DNA of 64,000 bases from Ananas comosus. Taxonomy: Eukaryota > Streptophyta > Magnoliopsida > Poales > Bromeliaceae. A program made the position numbers and the translations under genes. Of the stretch, positions 37,501 to 48,380 are shown in pieces. The stretch spans positions 13,700,116 through 13,764,115 of the forward strand of contig NC_033623.1 in assembly GCF_001540865.1 (NCBI RefSeq), given 5' to 3'. Every line of letters begins with the position of its first letter. Position 1 is the first letter of the stretch. Under the pieces are notes generated by a model. The model ran no database searches. It saw nothing but the letters and a program-made list of their open reading frames with translations, and had not been told where the DNA came from.

Positions 37501-39908
37501 CTTGTTTTCCTTCATTCATTTGAACTCACGGTTAATCCTGTGATAGGCACGGTCTATACAAGAACTTGCTAAAAAGAATTTCGAGAACTTGAGACAAGAA
37601 AGCGATGCAGATGAACCAGAACCTAAGACAGTGCCAAAGAGAGGCCGACCTCCCAGTAAGAACAAGAAAACAGTTGGAAAAGCATCGGAGGGTGCTGGTT
37701 TGGATTTTTCATCCGATGCAGCACTTTCTAATGCCGTGGGCAATAATCAGCGGTCTATTTCGGATTATGACATGTCAAGAAAAGGACCAGGGGTAGACAA
37801 GCCTGGAAACAGGGAATTGTTTACGGGGGCTTCTCATGGTCTTCGTGATACTGAGACATTTAGTTGGCTTAGCAATCAGAAAGCTGAAAAAAATGAAGAA
37901 TTTTTAGGTTTGTGGCTGTAAAATGTTTCACATAGGGTAGCCTACAGCTTCAGTCTTTAGCTTTTGTTACTGGTCCTGATTTCTTAAAAGCTTAACTGTG
38001 ATTTTTATATTGGCAGGGTCTGCTGTGAAAGGGGTTGCAACAAAGTGGGGTAAGAAACCTACTGTTATAGATGAGAATCGTCGGAACACGTATAGACAGC
38101 CTCAGCTGTCTACCAGTGTACACGAGCTTCCTGTGCTGGCCACCTTTGATGGGGAGAGGAAGCAGCTGGTGCCAGTAAGTATTTGCTGAATTCTATCTAA
38201 TTTTGTTCTTCTTTTGTCATTGTCTTTTCTTGGAAAAGAAAGGGATGATTTGGTTGATTTCATGCAACAACTTATACATGCACAACCAACCAATAAGACA
38301 TAGCGGACTTGTTAAATCTAGTTGATAATGATGCATGTACTCTGAGACATGCACCGGCAAACTATCTATATCTGGCTACTGTAGTATATTATGCATTTAT
38401 TTTCAAGTGACATTGCTTAGTGAATGAAAATGTTTTGGCGTTACAGCCAGATATCTGCAGACTCAAGTTTTAAGCCACTTCATGCAATAGTACTGAAAGC
38501 TAACTATATGCAAATAATCCCTCTTAACAAACCCTTTGTCGGACGATAACTGGATATCAAATCAAGACATGATTTTTAATTGACATACTAGATATTAGTA
38601 ATTTTCTTTTCTTCCCCAACATTGGTTGGTTGAAAAATCAGATCTATTTATCTTTCTTTCGCAGTCAATTTCAGATTGATGTTTGGGCAAATATCTAACC
38701 ATTGTATTTGAAGTTCTTGTTAGTTCTGCGAAATTTAATGAACCAAATCGTGGTATTGAATCACAGAAGTATGGAATTGGCTGTAATCCCATGATGCTAT
38801 ACGCCATGATAGATATCAAAGTTTCTCTTTTCCTTTTTTTTTTTCCCCCTCGGGTACTTGGCTACATAGGCATTCGTATTCCCTGATAAAACCTGACATC
38901 TTCTGTCCGATTCAATATTGTTTTCTTTTACAATTGCAGCCTCCGGGAAAAAGAACATATTGGCATTTAGTTTTAGTACTCAAATTTCTTTATTGTACTT
39001 GTACATATCATGATGGTGATTGTTATTTTTCCAAAAAAAAAAAAAAGGTGGGTCTTCATGTGGAGTGTGCATACGCGAGGAGCTTGGCTAGATTTGCTGC
39101 AACCTTCGGCCCCATTGGATGGTCCATCGCTGCAAAAAAGATAGAACGTGTTTTACCTCCAGGGACCAACTATGGCCGTGGATGGGTTGGAGACAGGGAA
39201 CCTACACAACAGTCTCAGACACCTCTCCTCTCAACTTCTTGCCACCCATCCCCTCAACTGAAAACCTCTTCATGCCCCACAATATCCAGAACCGATGAAC
39301 TTTCACAACTGTTCCAACGACAGGAACCTTCTTCAACGCTTAAAACCGTCAGCGAAGAGCAGTTGAATAGGACTCCGCCTGCTGCTTCCACGTCTGGTAG
39401 ATCCTCGGAATTTGCGGGCAGTGCAGAGGCCACAAAGATACCTAATTATGGAAATGGGACGAGCGTATCAACTGGTGTTGGTGATAATAATATCCAAGCC
39501 AAGGCGTCGCTTCGCACCATCAACGGCTTCAATCCTGCTCTTCAATATAACAATAATATGCCTCAACAGCTCGGGATTAGAAAGATGGTCGGGCCTGCGA
39601 GGCCCTTTGGCTCAGAATTGCAAATGACGCATGCTCAGGCACTAAGCATGGTTTCCAGAAGCGGAAACAACGGGATTGTTCACAGTCAAAAGCAGATGCA
39701 CCAGTTAGAGACGGAGAGAGCAAAGTCGGTAGGGAATGCAACAAACAGTAGCGCGGATGATCCACGGGGCCCGTGGCGGGGGCCGTCGCTGCAGCCGAAG
39801 CCTGAGTCTGTTCCTCCCGACCTGAATGTCGGGTTCCAGTCGCCGGGATCGCCGGGTTCAGGTGTAGTAGTGGATTCAAAGCAGCCCGATTTAGCCTTGC
39901 AACTTTGA
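34584..39908 (+). CDS. BRD: Bromodomain protein of the plant BRD1/BRD2/BRD13 type
   Basis: Nine exons: 34584-35048, 35684-35726, 35816-35894, 36001-36046, 36188-36286, 37068-37136, 37547-37907, 38017-38174, 39048-39908. Phases agree and give 726 residues. The N-terminus is basic ([20 protein letters not shown]), then come Gln-rich and Asn-Pro repeats, an acidic patch, and one bromodomain at about 175-290 ([45 protein letters not shown]). The acetyl-lysine-binding Asn is about residue 258. A second conserved block ([28 protein letters not shown]) follows. The protein ends PDLALQL, where LALQL fits the LxLxL EAR pattern. Related Arabidopsis BRD proteins are subunits of BRM-type SWI/SNF complexes that read acetylated histones; the same role is inferred here. 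The exon 9 acceptor is unusual: an A tract precedes it, and a better-looking acceptor at 38939 would add 36 codons in frame. Confidence 0.92.
34709..34765 (+). repeat. Telomere-like CCCTAA tract coding for Asn-Pro repeats
   Basis: Nine or so hexamers (CCTAAC with CCTAGC and CCTAAT variants) lie in frame in exon 1 of the bromodomain gene. They are read as alternating Asn-Pro, with two Ser-Pro. A six-base period equals two codons, so gain or loss of units keeps the reading frame. Confidence 0.9.
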
Positions 39909-41451
39909 AGGAATAGTTTTTATTCTTCAGATTTTACTCGGTTAGCATTGAAGAGGAAGAACCATGGTGCTGGAATTAGCCGCAGTTGCGCGAAGTGGTG
40001 GACAAGGAATTGAAAATTTGAGATCTTTAGGCGGGCGAGGAGGAATTGAGAACTTGTGATAATCAGGTGGGTACTTATATGTATTAGGACACCAGCACTA
40101 TGTTGTAACAAGGGCAAGGCTGGCGGGTGTACAGATTAATTTATGTGTTAGACATCATTATCTTCAGAGGAGCAAACAAGGTGAGCCCATTTGTAACATT
40201 GGGGTGGGTGGTTAATGAGTTACCCCACCCATTTATTATTTTAGCTGTGCGCTTTTATCCATTTCTCAAACAAACGCAGAAGCACTGTATCTTCCTTCTA
40301 CTATGTAAAGCAGTCCGAGAGTCCCAGAAAAGTCTCTTGATTGATGTCTAAATGCATGCCTCCTCTCAACTTCTCGTTACAACAACAACAACAACAATTT
40401 GTTACCAGTATGAAGATCAAATCGTCTTTCGATACACTCATTTTTCTTGTTTAACATATTTTTGCTTTTAGTTACCGCATGTGCAGTTCCAACTCCAAAA
40501 GATTAAGCTTTAATCACTCAAAATTTTTCTTCCACTGCAAAGCGAAAAAATTTTAGGTAAATAACTTTTATTTTAACGGAGAATTTAGCGCAAATTTTCG
40601 GTCTTAGATGAAGTGGTTGTGTCTCTATCCCTTCTCTCTCAATAATCCTTAAACCACCGGGGAACTAAACGACCTTATTACCCCACGCTTGTTGACTCCA
40701 CCAGAGCCATGAGGCAAGTATTGAACTGTGGGACCTACCAAAATACAGAATCAATTTAATGCTTTCCCAACTCTTCTTACTCCAACTATGGTAATTTACC
40801 TCTTTTTAACTTTAATATTTACCTAATAATTTTTTATTCTTACTTTATTTAATTTTTTATCAAACAATTTGTTGATGCACCCAAAAAATTGCCTGAGTGT
40901 TTGATGCTTGTATAAGCATGGTTTGATGCTGACATAGAAAATTCTATCTGAAAAAACTGATAGATATTGATATTTAATTACCAAAATTAAGAAATAGTGA
41001 GTTAATATAACAACACAGTAAAAGTAGATGAAAAGTAATGCAATTAAACATCTTTTTCTTTAAGAACTACCAAGCGGCTAGCATTTGTCATTGTTGTCCT
41101 TAAGGTTAGAATTCAATTATTATTTTTTGTGTTTTATAGAAATATACTGATACAGACTATTGGAGAATAATAATAATTTCATATAATTTAATATAACATT
41201 AGAGCGAAACATTGTGAATTCGAATTTTACCAAAATTTTAGTATTATTTAAAACTCATAAAAAAATTTAGAGTGAAACATAAATATATTTTTAAAAAAAT
41301 TGTTCTCTTTCTCCTAGAGGAAAAAGTAGTACTTTTTAGCAACAAACAAAAGCAGCTACTCCCAGGGTAGGCGAATGATTCCAAAAAGAGAAGCAGCACT
41401 TGGCACTCAACCCTACTCTTCTCTCTGAAGACTTAACAAATAATTAAGTTA

Positions 41452-41590
41452 AAAAATAGCAAAAAATTTGGTGGTTGGTATCTGAGACCCAAGTTCGAAT
41501 TCTAGTTGATTCACATTTTTAGTTAAGTTTATTTCTAAATGAAATAAACGAGTCGGGTAATGTGCTACCTATCTCTCTCTCAAAAAAAAA
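41452..41590 (+). mobile_element. SINE with 17-bp target-site duplication
   Basis: A 139-base element ends in poly(A) and is flanked by a perfect 17-bp direct repeat AACAAATAATTAAGTTA (41435-41451 and 41591-41607). It contains GTGGTTGGTATCTGAG and a B-box-like AGTTCGAATTC, pointing to a tRNA-derived SINE. The 5' A-box part is missing, so the copy is 5'-truncated. The 3' end is TATCTCTCTCTC plus A tail, shared with other copies. Confidence 0.85.
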
Positions 41591-41623
41591 AACAAATAAT
41601 TAAGTTAAGTTGGCATTCCAAAG

Positions 41624-41665
<42 letters not shown>

Positions 41666-42168
41666 AAAACTCCTCCAACGAACTCCCTACCTTAAGCTAA
41701 TATTCCTTCACACATTTGGTGCTCCCCTTGCTGGAAATTGCCCAATTTACTCCCCTCGGTTTCTTTGGGCGGTTCTTGATCTGTTCCTTGTGGATGAATC
41801 TCAGCCGTTCGATTTTGGGTGCCCTTTTTTTGTGATATATACTGGTGGGTCAAAATTTTGGCTTGCTTGTGTGTCAGTTAAGACACTTTTCTTTTTATTA
41901 TTATTATTATTATGTTTTTTTGGAGGAAATGAATTGGAGTCTAATAAGATGATGGTCAAACGTGAGGAGAGCTCCTTCAATGGATTTGACGTAATAATGA
42001 GAAGGAGAGATTTAAATAATTTTCTTTGCGAGTAGTTGTTGCCCTCATAGTTATTTTATATTATAATAATAATAATAATAATTTAGAAAAAAAATATAAT
42101 ATTTTTATATCATTTTTCTTAATTGGAACTCTTGATTGGTATTTCACATGGTGCAGTAAGTTGGTTTG

Positions 42169-42169
<1 letters not shown>

Positions 42170-42223
<54 letters not shown>
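42170..42223. repeat. (TA)n followed by (GA)n microsatellite
   Basis: About 38 bases of alternating TA run directly into about 16 bases of GA. Confidence 0.95.
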
Positions 42224-42895
42224 AACTGGGATACTTTTACAAGTATCACCGCCGTGGTGCTATTAGATTTTTAGCTATTGGATCTACTTCTTGATTACTA
42301 ATAGTCCTTGGATCAAACACTATTCCACCTACCACCACCTACCACCATCATCTCAACCTCACATCTCTCCATCCAAGNCTGTATAAACCTGGATTCTGGA
42401 GGGATCCCAGGTGACAACCGAACTTAAAATTTCCTCAACTACAATTCTAGAGTTAGAGCATTAAATTAAAGATGGTAAGCATAAAACATCCAACTTAACT
42501 TAAAAAAAAAAAAAAAAATCCTCATAGGAATCTCCCCAACCTCTCAACCCTCCACATCACACTCTCTTAATTACCACAATTTACCATCCATTCTCCCCAT
42601 CCTGATCTAATCCTTTCTTTATTCAGGTGTACCACTCTCCACTCTCTCCAACTTAGGGGGCAATAAATCAATCCCCTTTCCTCTCATTGTAGAATATGCT
42701 GATCAGTAAGACGTTCTTCGCGGCGATTTCAGTACTCATCTTTGCATGTTGATAAAAATTCAAAATCTTATTGTCGCGCGAATTTGCGCTTCGATGTGAG
42801 TGATGCTTGAGTTGCTAATGCTAGATATATATATATAGCTCTTATTCATTATTTACATGATTTTGTATTTTTTGAAAAATTTGATTTTGAAGCTG

Positions 42896-43988
42896 ATGAA
42901 CATTGATTCAGAGGGTATTCCACATTCTATGGAACCTGAAGCACCTTTAAATGAAACCCACCAAAGTGCCTCTGGTAACTTCTTTTTTTTTTTCTTTTTT
43001 TTTTTCTATTGATGAACTCTTTTATTACAATTGTTTACTTAGTTAATTTTCATCATATGTAATTGAATTGAATTATGTAGAAATTGAAATGCCCATCAAG
43101 AAGGGGAGAGCAACAACAAAACATGTAGCCAACATTGCTTTATCCGATATTGTTAAGTACTTCAATCTGCCTATCGTCGAAGCTTCGAGAAATTTGAAGA
43201 TCGGGCTCACCGTGCTGAAGAGAAAATGCAGAGAATTCGGAATACCTCGCTGGCCTCACCGGAAAATTAAGTCTCTCGACTCTCTCATACATGATCTCCA
43301 GGTTACTTTTGCGGACATACTAATTATAAATCCTCGCAAAATTTTCTATTTCCATACATATTATGCAGAAATTTGAATTTTATATATTGTGTGTCCTTCA
43401 AAAACTTAATTTGTATAAGTGTGTATATATATATATACACGTACTTTTAGAAACACCTGATCTTGCAATAACAACTTATTTTGTACACCTACCTCTCATG
43501 AATTGGCCCAAACATCTAATAAAGATAACGATATGTTCCGAAAAAACTGTATTTATGTAAGATACTTGAGGGACATTTATTTTCAGATATAGTAACGAAG
43601 CATAATTTAATCTCACCCTATGTCTTACGGTCATAAGTGTTACAATTGAATGCGTCGTAAATATTATTTTTCAGTGTCCTGAGGCTGTACAGTTTTTTTT
43701 TTTTTTTTTTTTTTTTTTTCCACCATACTCGTCATGTTTTTTTTGTGTATGATTTATCCATACAAGTTGTAATTGGTGTATATGTAGGAGGAGGTTCATC
43801 AGCAGGAGAAAGAAAACAAAGTTGCTGCTGTAAAAGCAGTTACTAAGCGGCAACGGATGCTCGAAAGCGAAAAAGAAGCTATTGAGAAGAGCCCTTTCAT
43901 GGAGTTAGAGAGGGAAACCAAAAGGTTCAGGCAAGATGTTTTCAAAAGAAGACACAGAGCGAAAGATCTAAAGAAGAAATGCCCATGA
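42896..43988 (+). CDS. RKD: RWP-RK domain transcription factor (RKD-like)
   Basis: Three exons: 42896-42974, 43081-43301 and 43788-43988. They join in phase and give 166 residues from the ATG at 42896. The RWP-RK domain fills exon 2: IALSDIVKYFNLPIVEASRN, GLTVLKRKCREFGIPRWPHRK (RWPHRK at residues 83-88), then IKSLDSLIHDLQ, which leads into a charged coiled-coil-like C-terminus in exon 3. Plant RKD factors are DNA-binding nuclear proteins active mostly in egg cells and early development. The product is shorter than most RKDs, which usually have a longer N-terminus. An in-frame ATG also occurs at 42857, and an upstream exon between about 41700 and 42800 cannot be excluded. A T tract of about 29 bases lies just upstream of exon 3. 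The domain call is firm; the N-terminus is not. Confidence 0.85.
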
Positions 43989-44133
43989 ACTATGATGCGC
44001 AAAGGAGAAGAGAAAATTTGTACTTTATATATGATTACAATTCTATCAATGAGTTTCTACATAAATTGTTAGCCTAGTTACCTGAAGCAACTTTGACATA
44101 CAATATTTAGTTGGCGACAAAAACTTACCTTTA

Positions 44134-44480
44134 AGGGCCTGCTTGGTTCACAATTTTTAATATTTCGATAATTTTAATACTTTCTGTTAATAACATTCAA
44201 AATTATTACATCCAATTTAAATTGGATAGCTATAAAAGGTATTAATGTAGTTGAATTATTATAATTCACTAGGTTGTAGAAATATTAGAATATTATAGAG
44301 GAGGAGGTACTCTTATTTTTATTCGTGATGACAATCATTAGTCTGTAGCTATTAATAAGAATATACAGTTTTTTGATAATTTTCGATCTAAGTGACTGAT
44401 AAATTAGAAACAAACTTGTCATCCAATTATAAAATGTACAATATTTTAAAAATATTATAAATCGTGAACTAAACTGTTAT
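44134..44480. mobile_element. Probable MITE with GGCCTGCTTGGTTCAC end
   Basis: The left end (GGGCCTGCTTGGTTCACAAT) and the complement of the right end (CAGTTTAGTTCACGATTTAT) share GTTCAC and an AT-rich continuation, suggesting terminal inverted repeats. The interior is AT-rich and non-coding. No target duplication was established. Confidence 0.45.
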
Positions 44481-44667
44481 TAATATTATGAGCTCAGACA
44501 CATGCACATGATTTTGGCAAAGATCCTTAAAAAGTGAAGCACTTGAACCCATAGGCTCATGCAAATGTTTGAAACCTCTTTCCCTATTTAGAAGAAATTA
44601 ATCAATCATTGGAAGCGCTTATCAATTCTATTACATGTTCTGTGCAAATATATTTTTTATATTCTCC

Positions 44668-44684
44668 TCTTCTTCTTCTTCTTC

Positions 44685-44730
<46 letters not shown>
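44668..44730. repeat. (TTC)n then (ATT)n microsatellite
   Basis: About six TTC units are followed by about 14 uninterrupted ATT units. Confidence 0.95.
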
Positions 44731-45158
44731 GGTCCTGTGTACCCCTTAGGCTCTTAAATTGTTGGTACTACCTATGCTTTATGTATAAGGTGCTACATGA
44801 TCATGGTACTGAGAATAGGGGCACAGGACCCATTCAAACCATGAAAAAAAAATAAATATGAAAAAAAATGATTTTTTACTTGTTTTAATTTCTAGAGAAC
44901 AATAATTATTCATATTTTTTAATATGATATTAGAATAAAAAATTTTGAGTTTGAGTCTCGTCAAGTTTCTTATTTTATTTGATTTTTTCTGCTAGTTTTT
45001 AAAAACCAATAGTTGCCTACCACATTAAAATAATAATTTTCAAAAGTTTTAAGAAAACCTCTCAAGCAAATTGAACTTCTTATCTTTTGTAAGGACGGCG
45101 CAATAACTCTTTATCTTTGAAAAAGCAGAATAACAGATTAAATAGAATCAATCGTACC

Positions 45159-45282
45159 TAGTGTAGTTGACTAAAATCTTTATGATTGATATCCGAAATT
45201 TTAAATTTTAAATTTAATTATTTCATATTTTTAACTATATTTATTTTTTTAAAAAAAATAAATAAAGTGAATAATATGTTAT
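45159..45282 (+). mobile_element. Decayed SINE copy
   Basis: It keeps GATTGATATCCGA, an ATTTTTAACTATATTTATTT block and an AAATAAATAAAGTGAATAAT end, in the same order as the 41452 copy. The B box is largely lost. Confidence 0.45.
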
Positions 45283-46149
45283 TTTTTTTTCTAAAAATTA
45301 ACAAAAACATGAGTATGGGGGTGAAATAGGGATCATCCTCAGCCCCTCAAGATTCTTGGATACTGATTTTAATTTCTTTGAATAGTACTAAGTAGTTATG
45401 GCGTATCCAACATTACCCTTTAAACAATAAATATACGTGTGCTCATACTCTTTAATTCGATTCTAGATATATTCTTTTGTAAAACCATATTGTAATGATA
45501 ATCCCATGATCAATAATTGCGATTAGGCACCATTAACTACTCACCCAAATTTAATAATAATAGAATAAATAAATGCCTCACAGTCACAGGACATTCCCGT
45601 TCAATGCATCTTTTTGACCCTTCCCAGCGTGACCGTGTGAGTCACAGCAAATGCACTCACGTTACTCCCCCCAGTGATCACGAATCGCACCCGTACAACT
45701 CCGGGTCCCCACTTAAACTAACCCCGCCCGATCCACTGCATTCCCTAACTCACCAAACACACACACACACACAAAACTTCGTAAACCGTTGCTGTGATTT
45801 CGCGCTTGCTCATTTTAATATATTCTGTGATTTAAAATGTATCATTTTAATATTCTGTGATTTAGTTTTTTTTTTCGTCATTTCTTTTGTTAAATTTTTC
45901 GTCAAATTGGTGATAAAGCTAAAACCACTTAGTACGAAAGTAAAAATTTGATAAACTATATGATACTAAAGTGAATATTCGATAAATCATAGGTGGTGTA
46001 TATGAAGTTTTTTATATATGATTTAACTGAGAGTTAACAAATGGAGTGACTGAAAAAAAAAATCACAAAATATTAAAGTGATACGTTATAAACTATAGAG
46101 TATTGAAGTGAGAAAGCGCGAAATTATAGGGATGGTATTTGAAGTTTAC

Positions 46150-46280
46150 CTTAAAAAAAAAATATTTAAGAAAGAATTTTAGAAATTAGTTGGAAACGTA
46201 AAACAGTTAGACTTCGAACTGATGAGTGATGACATAGAATACCAACCATCAATCCTTTGCCACTGTGATGAGGATGGTCG
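46150..46280 (-). mobile_element. Decayed SINE copy, inverted
   Basis: On the plus strand ACTTCGAACTGATGAG, AATACCAACCATCAATCC and TTTGCCACTGTGATGAGG match the order of the copy at 7237-7413. It is strongly diverged. Confidence 0.45.
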
Positions 46281-46318
46281 TTAACGTAAAATCTTCTTTC
46301 GCAACAAGTGAAGGAACT

Positions 46319-46337
46319 ATCTCTCAAAAAAAAAAAA
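46319..46337 (+). mobile_element. 19-base SINE 3' end with 16-bp target duplication
   Basis: ATCTCTC plus a 12-base A tract is flanked by a perfect 16-bp repeat AACAAGTGAAGGAACT (46303-46318, 46338-46353). The insert equals the extreme 3' end of the SINE family (compare 41571-41590). This is the footprint expected from target-primed reverse transcription that stopped almost at once. Confidence 0.75.
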
Positions 46338-47078
46338 AACAAGTGAAGGAACTCTTTTTATATCATATATATGTGTTATAATTCTAATTCATAATCATAA
46401 TTAATTATATAAGGTTTAATATTTTTAATTTGTCCTCTTAACAAGTGTTAGCCTCTTAGATCCTCCCAAGGGAGGGAATATTTTAGTATGAACAGTATGA
46501 TAATAAACGGTGATCAGAAAAAATAGCACTCGGATAGAATGAAGTTATAAAAAAGAGATCAAAGATACGCAATAAGTATTGATGTTGTGTTGATGAGTAC
46601 ACGCTAATCCAAATATTCAAAACTAGTCTGTAAAGTTTGGCATGACATACGCCTAATCCTTTTTTTTTTAACACTTTGTTTTAGTTTTTTTTTTTTTTGC
46701 TCTTTCTGATATTCAGTTCTGATATCACTCTTCTAAACTCTAACCAAATAGAATAGAACTTATTAATCATTATGATGTGTTCTTAATTTTGATTTTGATT
46801 TTTACCATATTTGCAAGTAGCCTGTGTCCTTTTATTTTTCTCACATGGATTTTTTACTCTAATTTTTGCTCAGTTTGTGATTCGATTTTGAGACTAGATG
46901 GATTTGATTTTGAGATCATTTAAACACTCCGCAAAACGCTAGCCAATTATGATATACTCTATTAAACATTAATTATGATGTCATTGATTCTGATGCTTTC
47001 GTACCAATTTGTTAGTAGGCCAGTTCTTTTTATTTTTCTCACACGCTTCTTTTAATTATTATTATTGCTATTTTTATA

Positions 47079-47197
47079 GAAAGGTTCCGTTTCGTTTATT
47101 TTTTAAAAATAAACTTAACTAAAAATATAAAATAATTAAATTTTAAATACCAATCACCAACCTCTTTACCATTTGTATTAGAGACGGTCAGTTCTTC
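47079..47197 (-). mobile_element. SINE copy, inverted
   Basis: CCGTTTCGTTTATTTTTT, AAATAAACTTAACTAAAAAT and AAATACCAATCACCAACC follow the same order as the 7237 copy. Confidence 0.5.
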
Positions 47198-47902
47198 TTA
47201 ATTTTTTTTCCTCCATAAAATATTTAATTTTGAGACCATCATAATATTATCCTAAAAGATCTTTGATATCAACCAGTAAACTTTTTTTCATTTATGTCAG
47301 GAGCAACCGATTCTTTTTTCTTTTTTTTTTCACAAAATATTTGATTTGGAGACAATCTTAATACCATACTTGAAGAGCTCGGGCCGATTAGGATAGAGCA
47401 CATTAATTAATTATTATGATATGCCCTTGATTTTGATGCACTTTGTACCGTGTTTGCTGTGTTGGGCCCTGTACATGTAGCCCACCGAAATGACGTTTCC
47501 TCCATTGTAATAGAGGACCCCTTTTTGTCCTCCGTTACATCAATGCATTCATTTCCGCCTCAGAGAGATAGACCAAAATAAACGGCGAGGCTAAAATGTG
47601 CATAAAATAGTCCCTGTGTTATCTAATCTCAAAACTTTTATTCCTTTTTATTTTTCTTACTTGAAAATTGTCGGCGCTTTTAAATACAGGTACCTTTTAT
47701 TTAAAAAATAAATTTTAATATTGTTTGAGAAGTTTTTAGGACTAAAGTTTTAGGATAGAAAGTGGAGTGACGAAGCAACTATTTTGGGATAGTACAGGGA
47801 CTAACCATGTATTTTAACAAGCGTCTTATGGAAGGAAAGGGCAAAATGGGAAAGTGACTCTCCTCTTCCTCCCCCTCTCTCTCGCCCTGTTCGCGGGAAA
47901 CG

Positions 47903-47944
<42 letters not shown>

Positions 47945-48081
47945 AGTAATGTAGTGTTATTATATTAAAGGAATCGAGAGGAGCTCCTTCTCTCCATTCC
48001 CCTCCCTCTCCCACTCGCATTGGATTCATCGCCGATCCCTCGATCCCACGCCTTTTTCTCAATTGGATCTTCGTGTTGTAC

Positions 48082-48379
48082 ATGTTGTGTTGCTGAGAGA
48101 TTCTCCGCGCACGGGGTCTTTCGTCCTCTTTGATGGATCTGCTATTCTCTTAGATCCAATCGCTTTGTTTGATTCCTTTTGGAGCTTTATTTCCCCCTCT
48201 TTTCTGTCGTTTAAGAATTAGGGTTTGTTTCGAGGTTTTCGAGGGAGAAATGAGGCACCTTGTGATGGAGAGAAGAGAGAGTTGAGAGATTTAGGGCAAT
48301 GTGGTGCGTTACGGGTGAATATGAGATTATAGCTCTCGAATTGTTGTCATTTGGTTGGGGGTGCGCGCGTAACTGGTAA
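48082..48379 (+). promoter_or_regulatory. Cluster of four upstream ORFs before the PBL start
   Basis: Short ATG-initiated ORFs lie at 48082-48096 (4 codons plus stop), 48133-48153 (6), 48250-48285 (11) and 48299-48379 (26). The last stops one base before the main ATG at 48381. Such uORFs commonly lower translation of the main frame. That they lie in the mRNA is inferred, because the transcription start is unknown. Confidence 0.5.
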
Positions 48380-48380
48380 A

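Larger units (their letters stand above)
39909..42895. other. Bromodomain gene 3' flank, repeats, upstream region of the RKD-like gene
   Basis: The bromodomain 3' UTR probably covers the first few hundred bases. A SINE with perfect target duplications (41452-41590) follows, then (GA)n at 41628-41662 and (TA)n(GA)n at 42170-42223. Positions 41600-42895 probably include the promoter and leader of the RWP-RK gene. One N at 42378. No further coding exon could be proved. Confidence 0.5.
43989..47900. other. Transposon-rich intergenic DNA between RKD-like and PBL-like genes
   Basis: No gene was recognised. The stretch holds a probable MITE (44134-44480), (TTC)n(ATT)n (44668-44730), several decayed SINE copies (45159-45282, 46150-46280, 47079-47197, 47256-47313) and a 19-base SINE tail insertion (46319-46337). 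A short piece near 44927-44965 resembles tRNA-Met-like repeat sequence but is too decayed to classify. Confidence 0.5.

Noticed and set aside
41610..42035. 141-codon frame beginning in the GA repeat
   Set aside because: It starts without a plausible ATG context, begins in (GA)n, has a T-rich hydrophobic end and resembles no family I know. It may be leader sequence of the RWP-RK gene.
44927..44965. Retrotransposon primer-binding site-like sequence (ATGATATTAGAAT)
   Set aside because: Only a loose resemblance to a tRNA-Met-complementary site; no LTRs or coding domains nearby.
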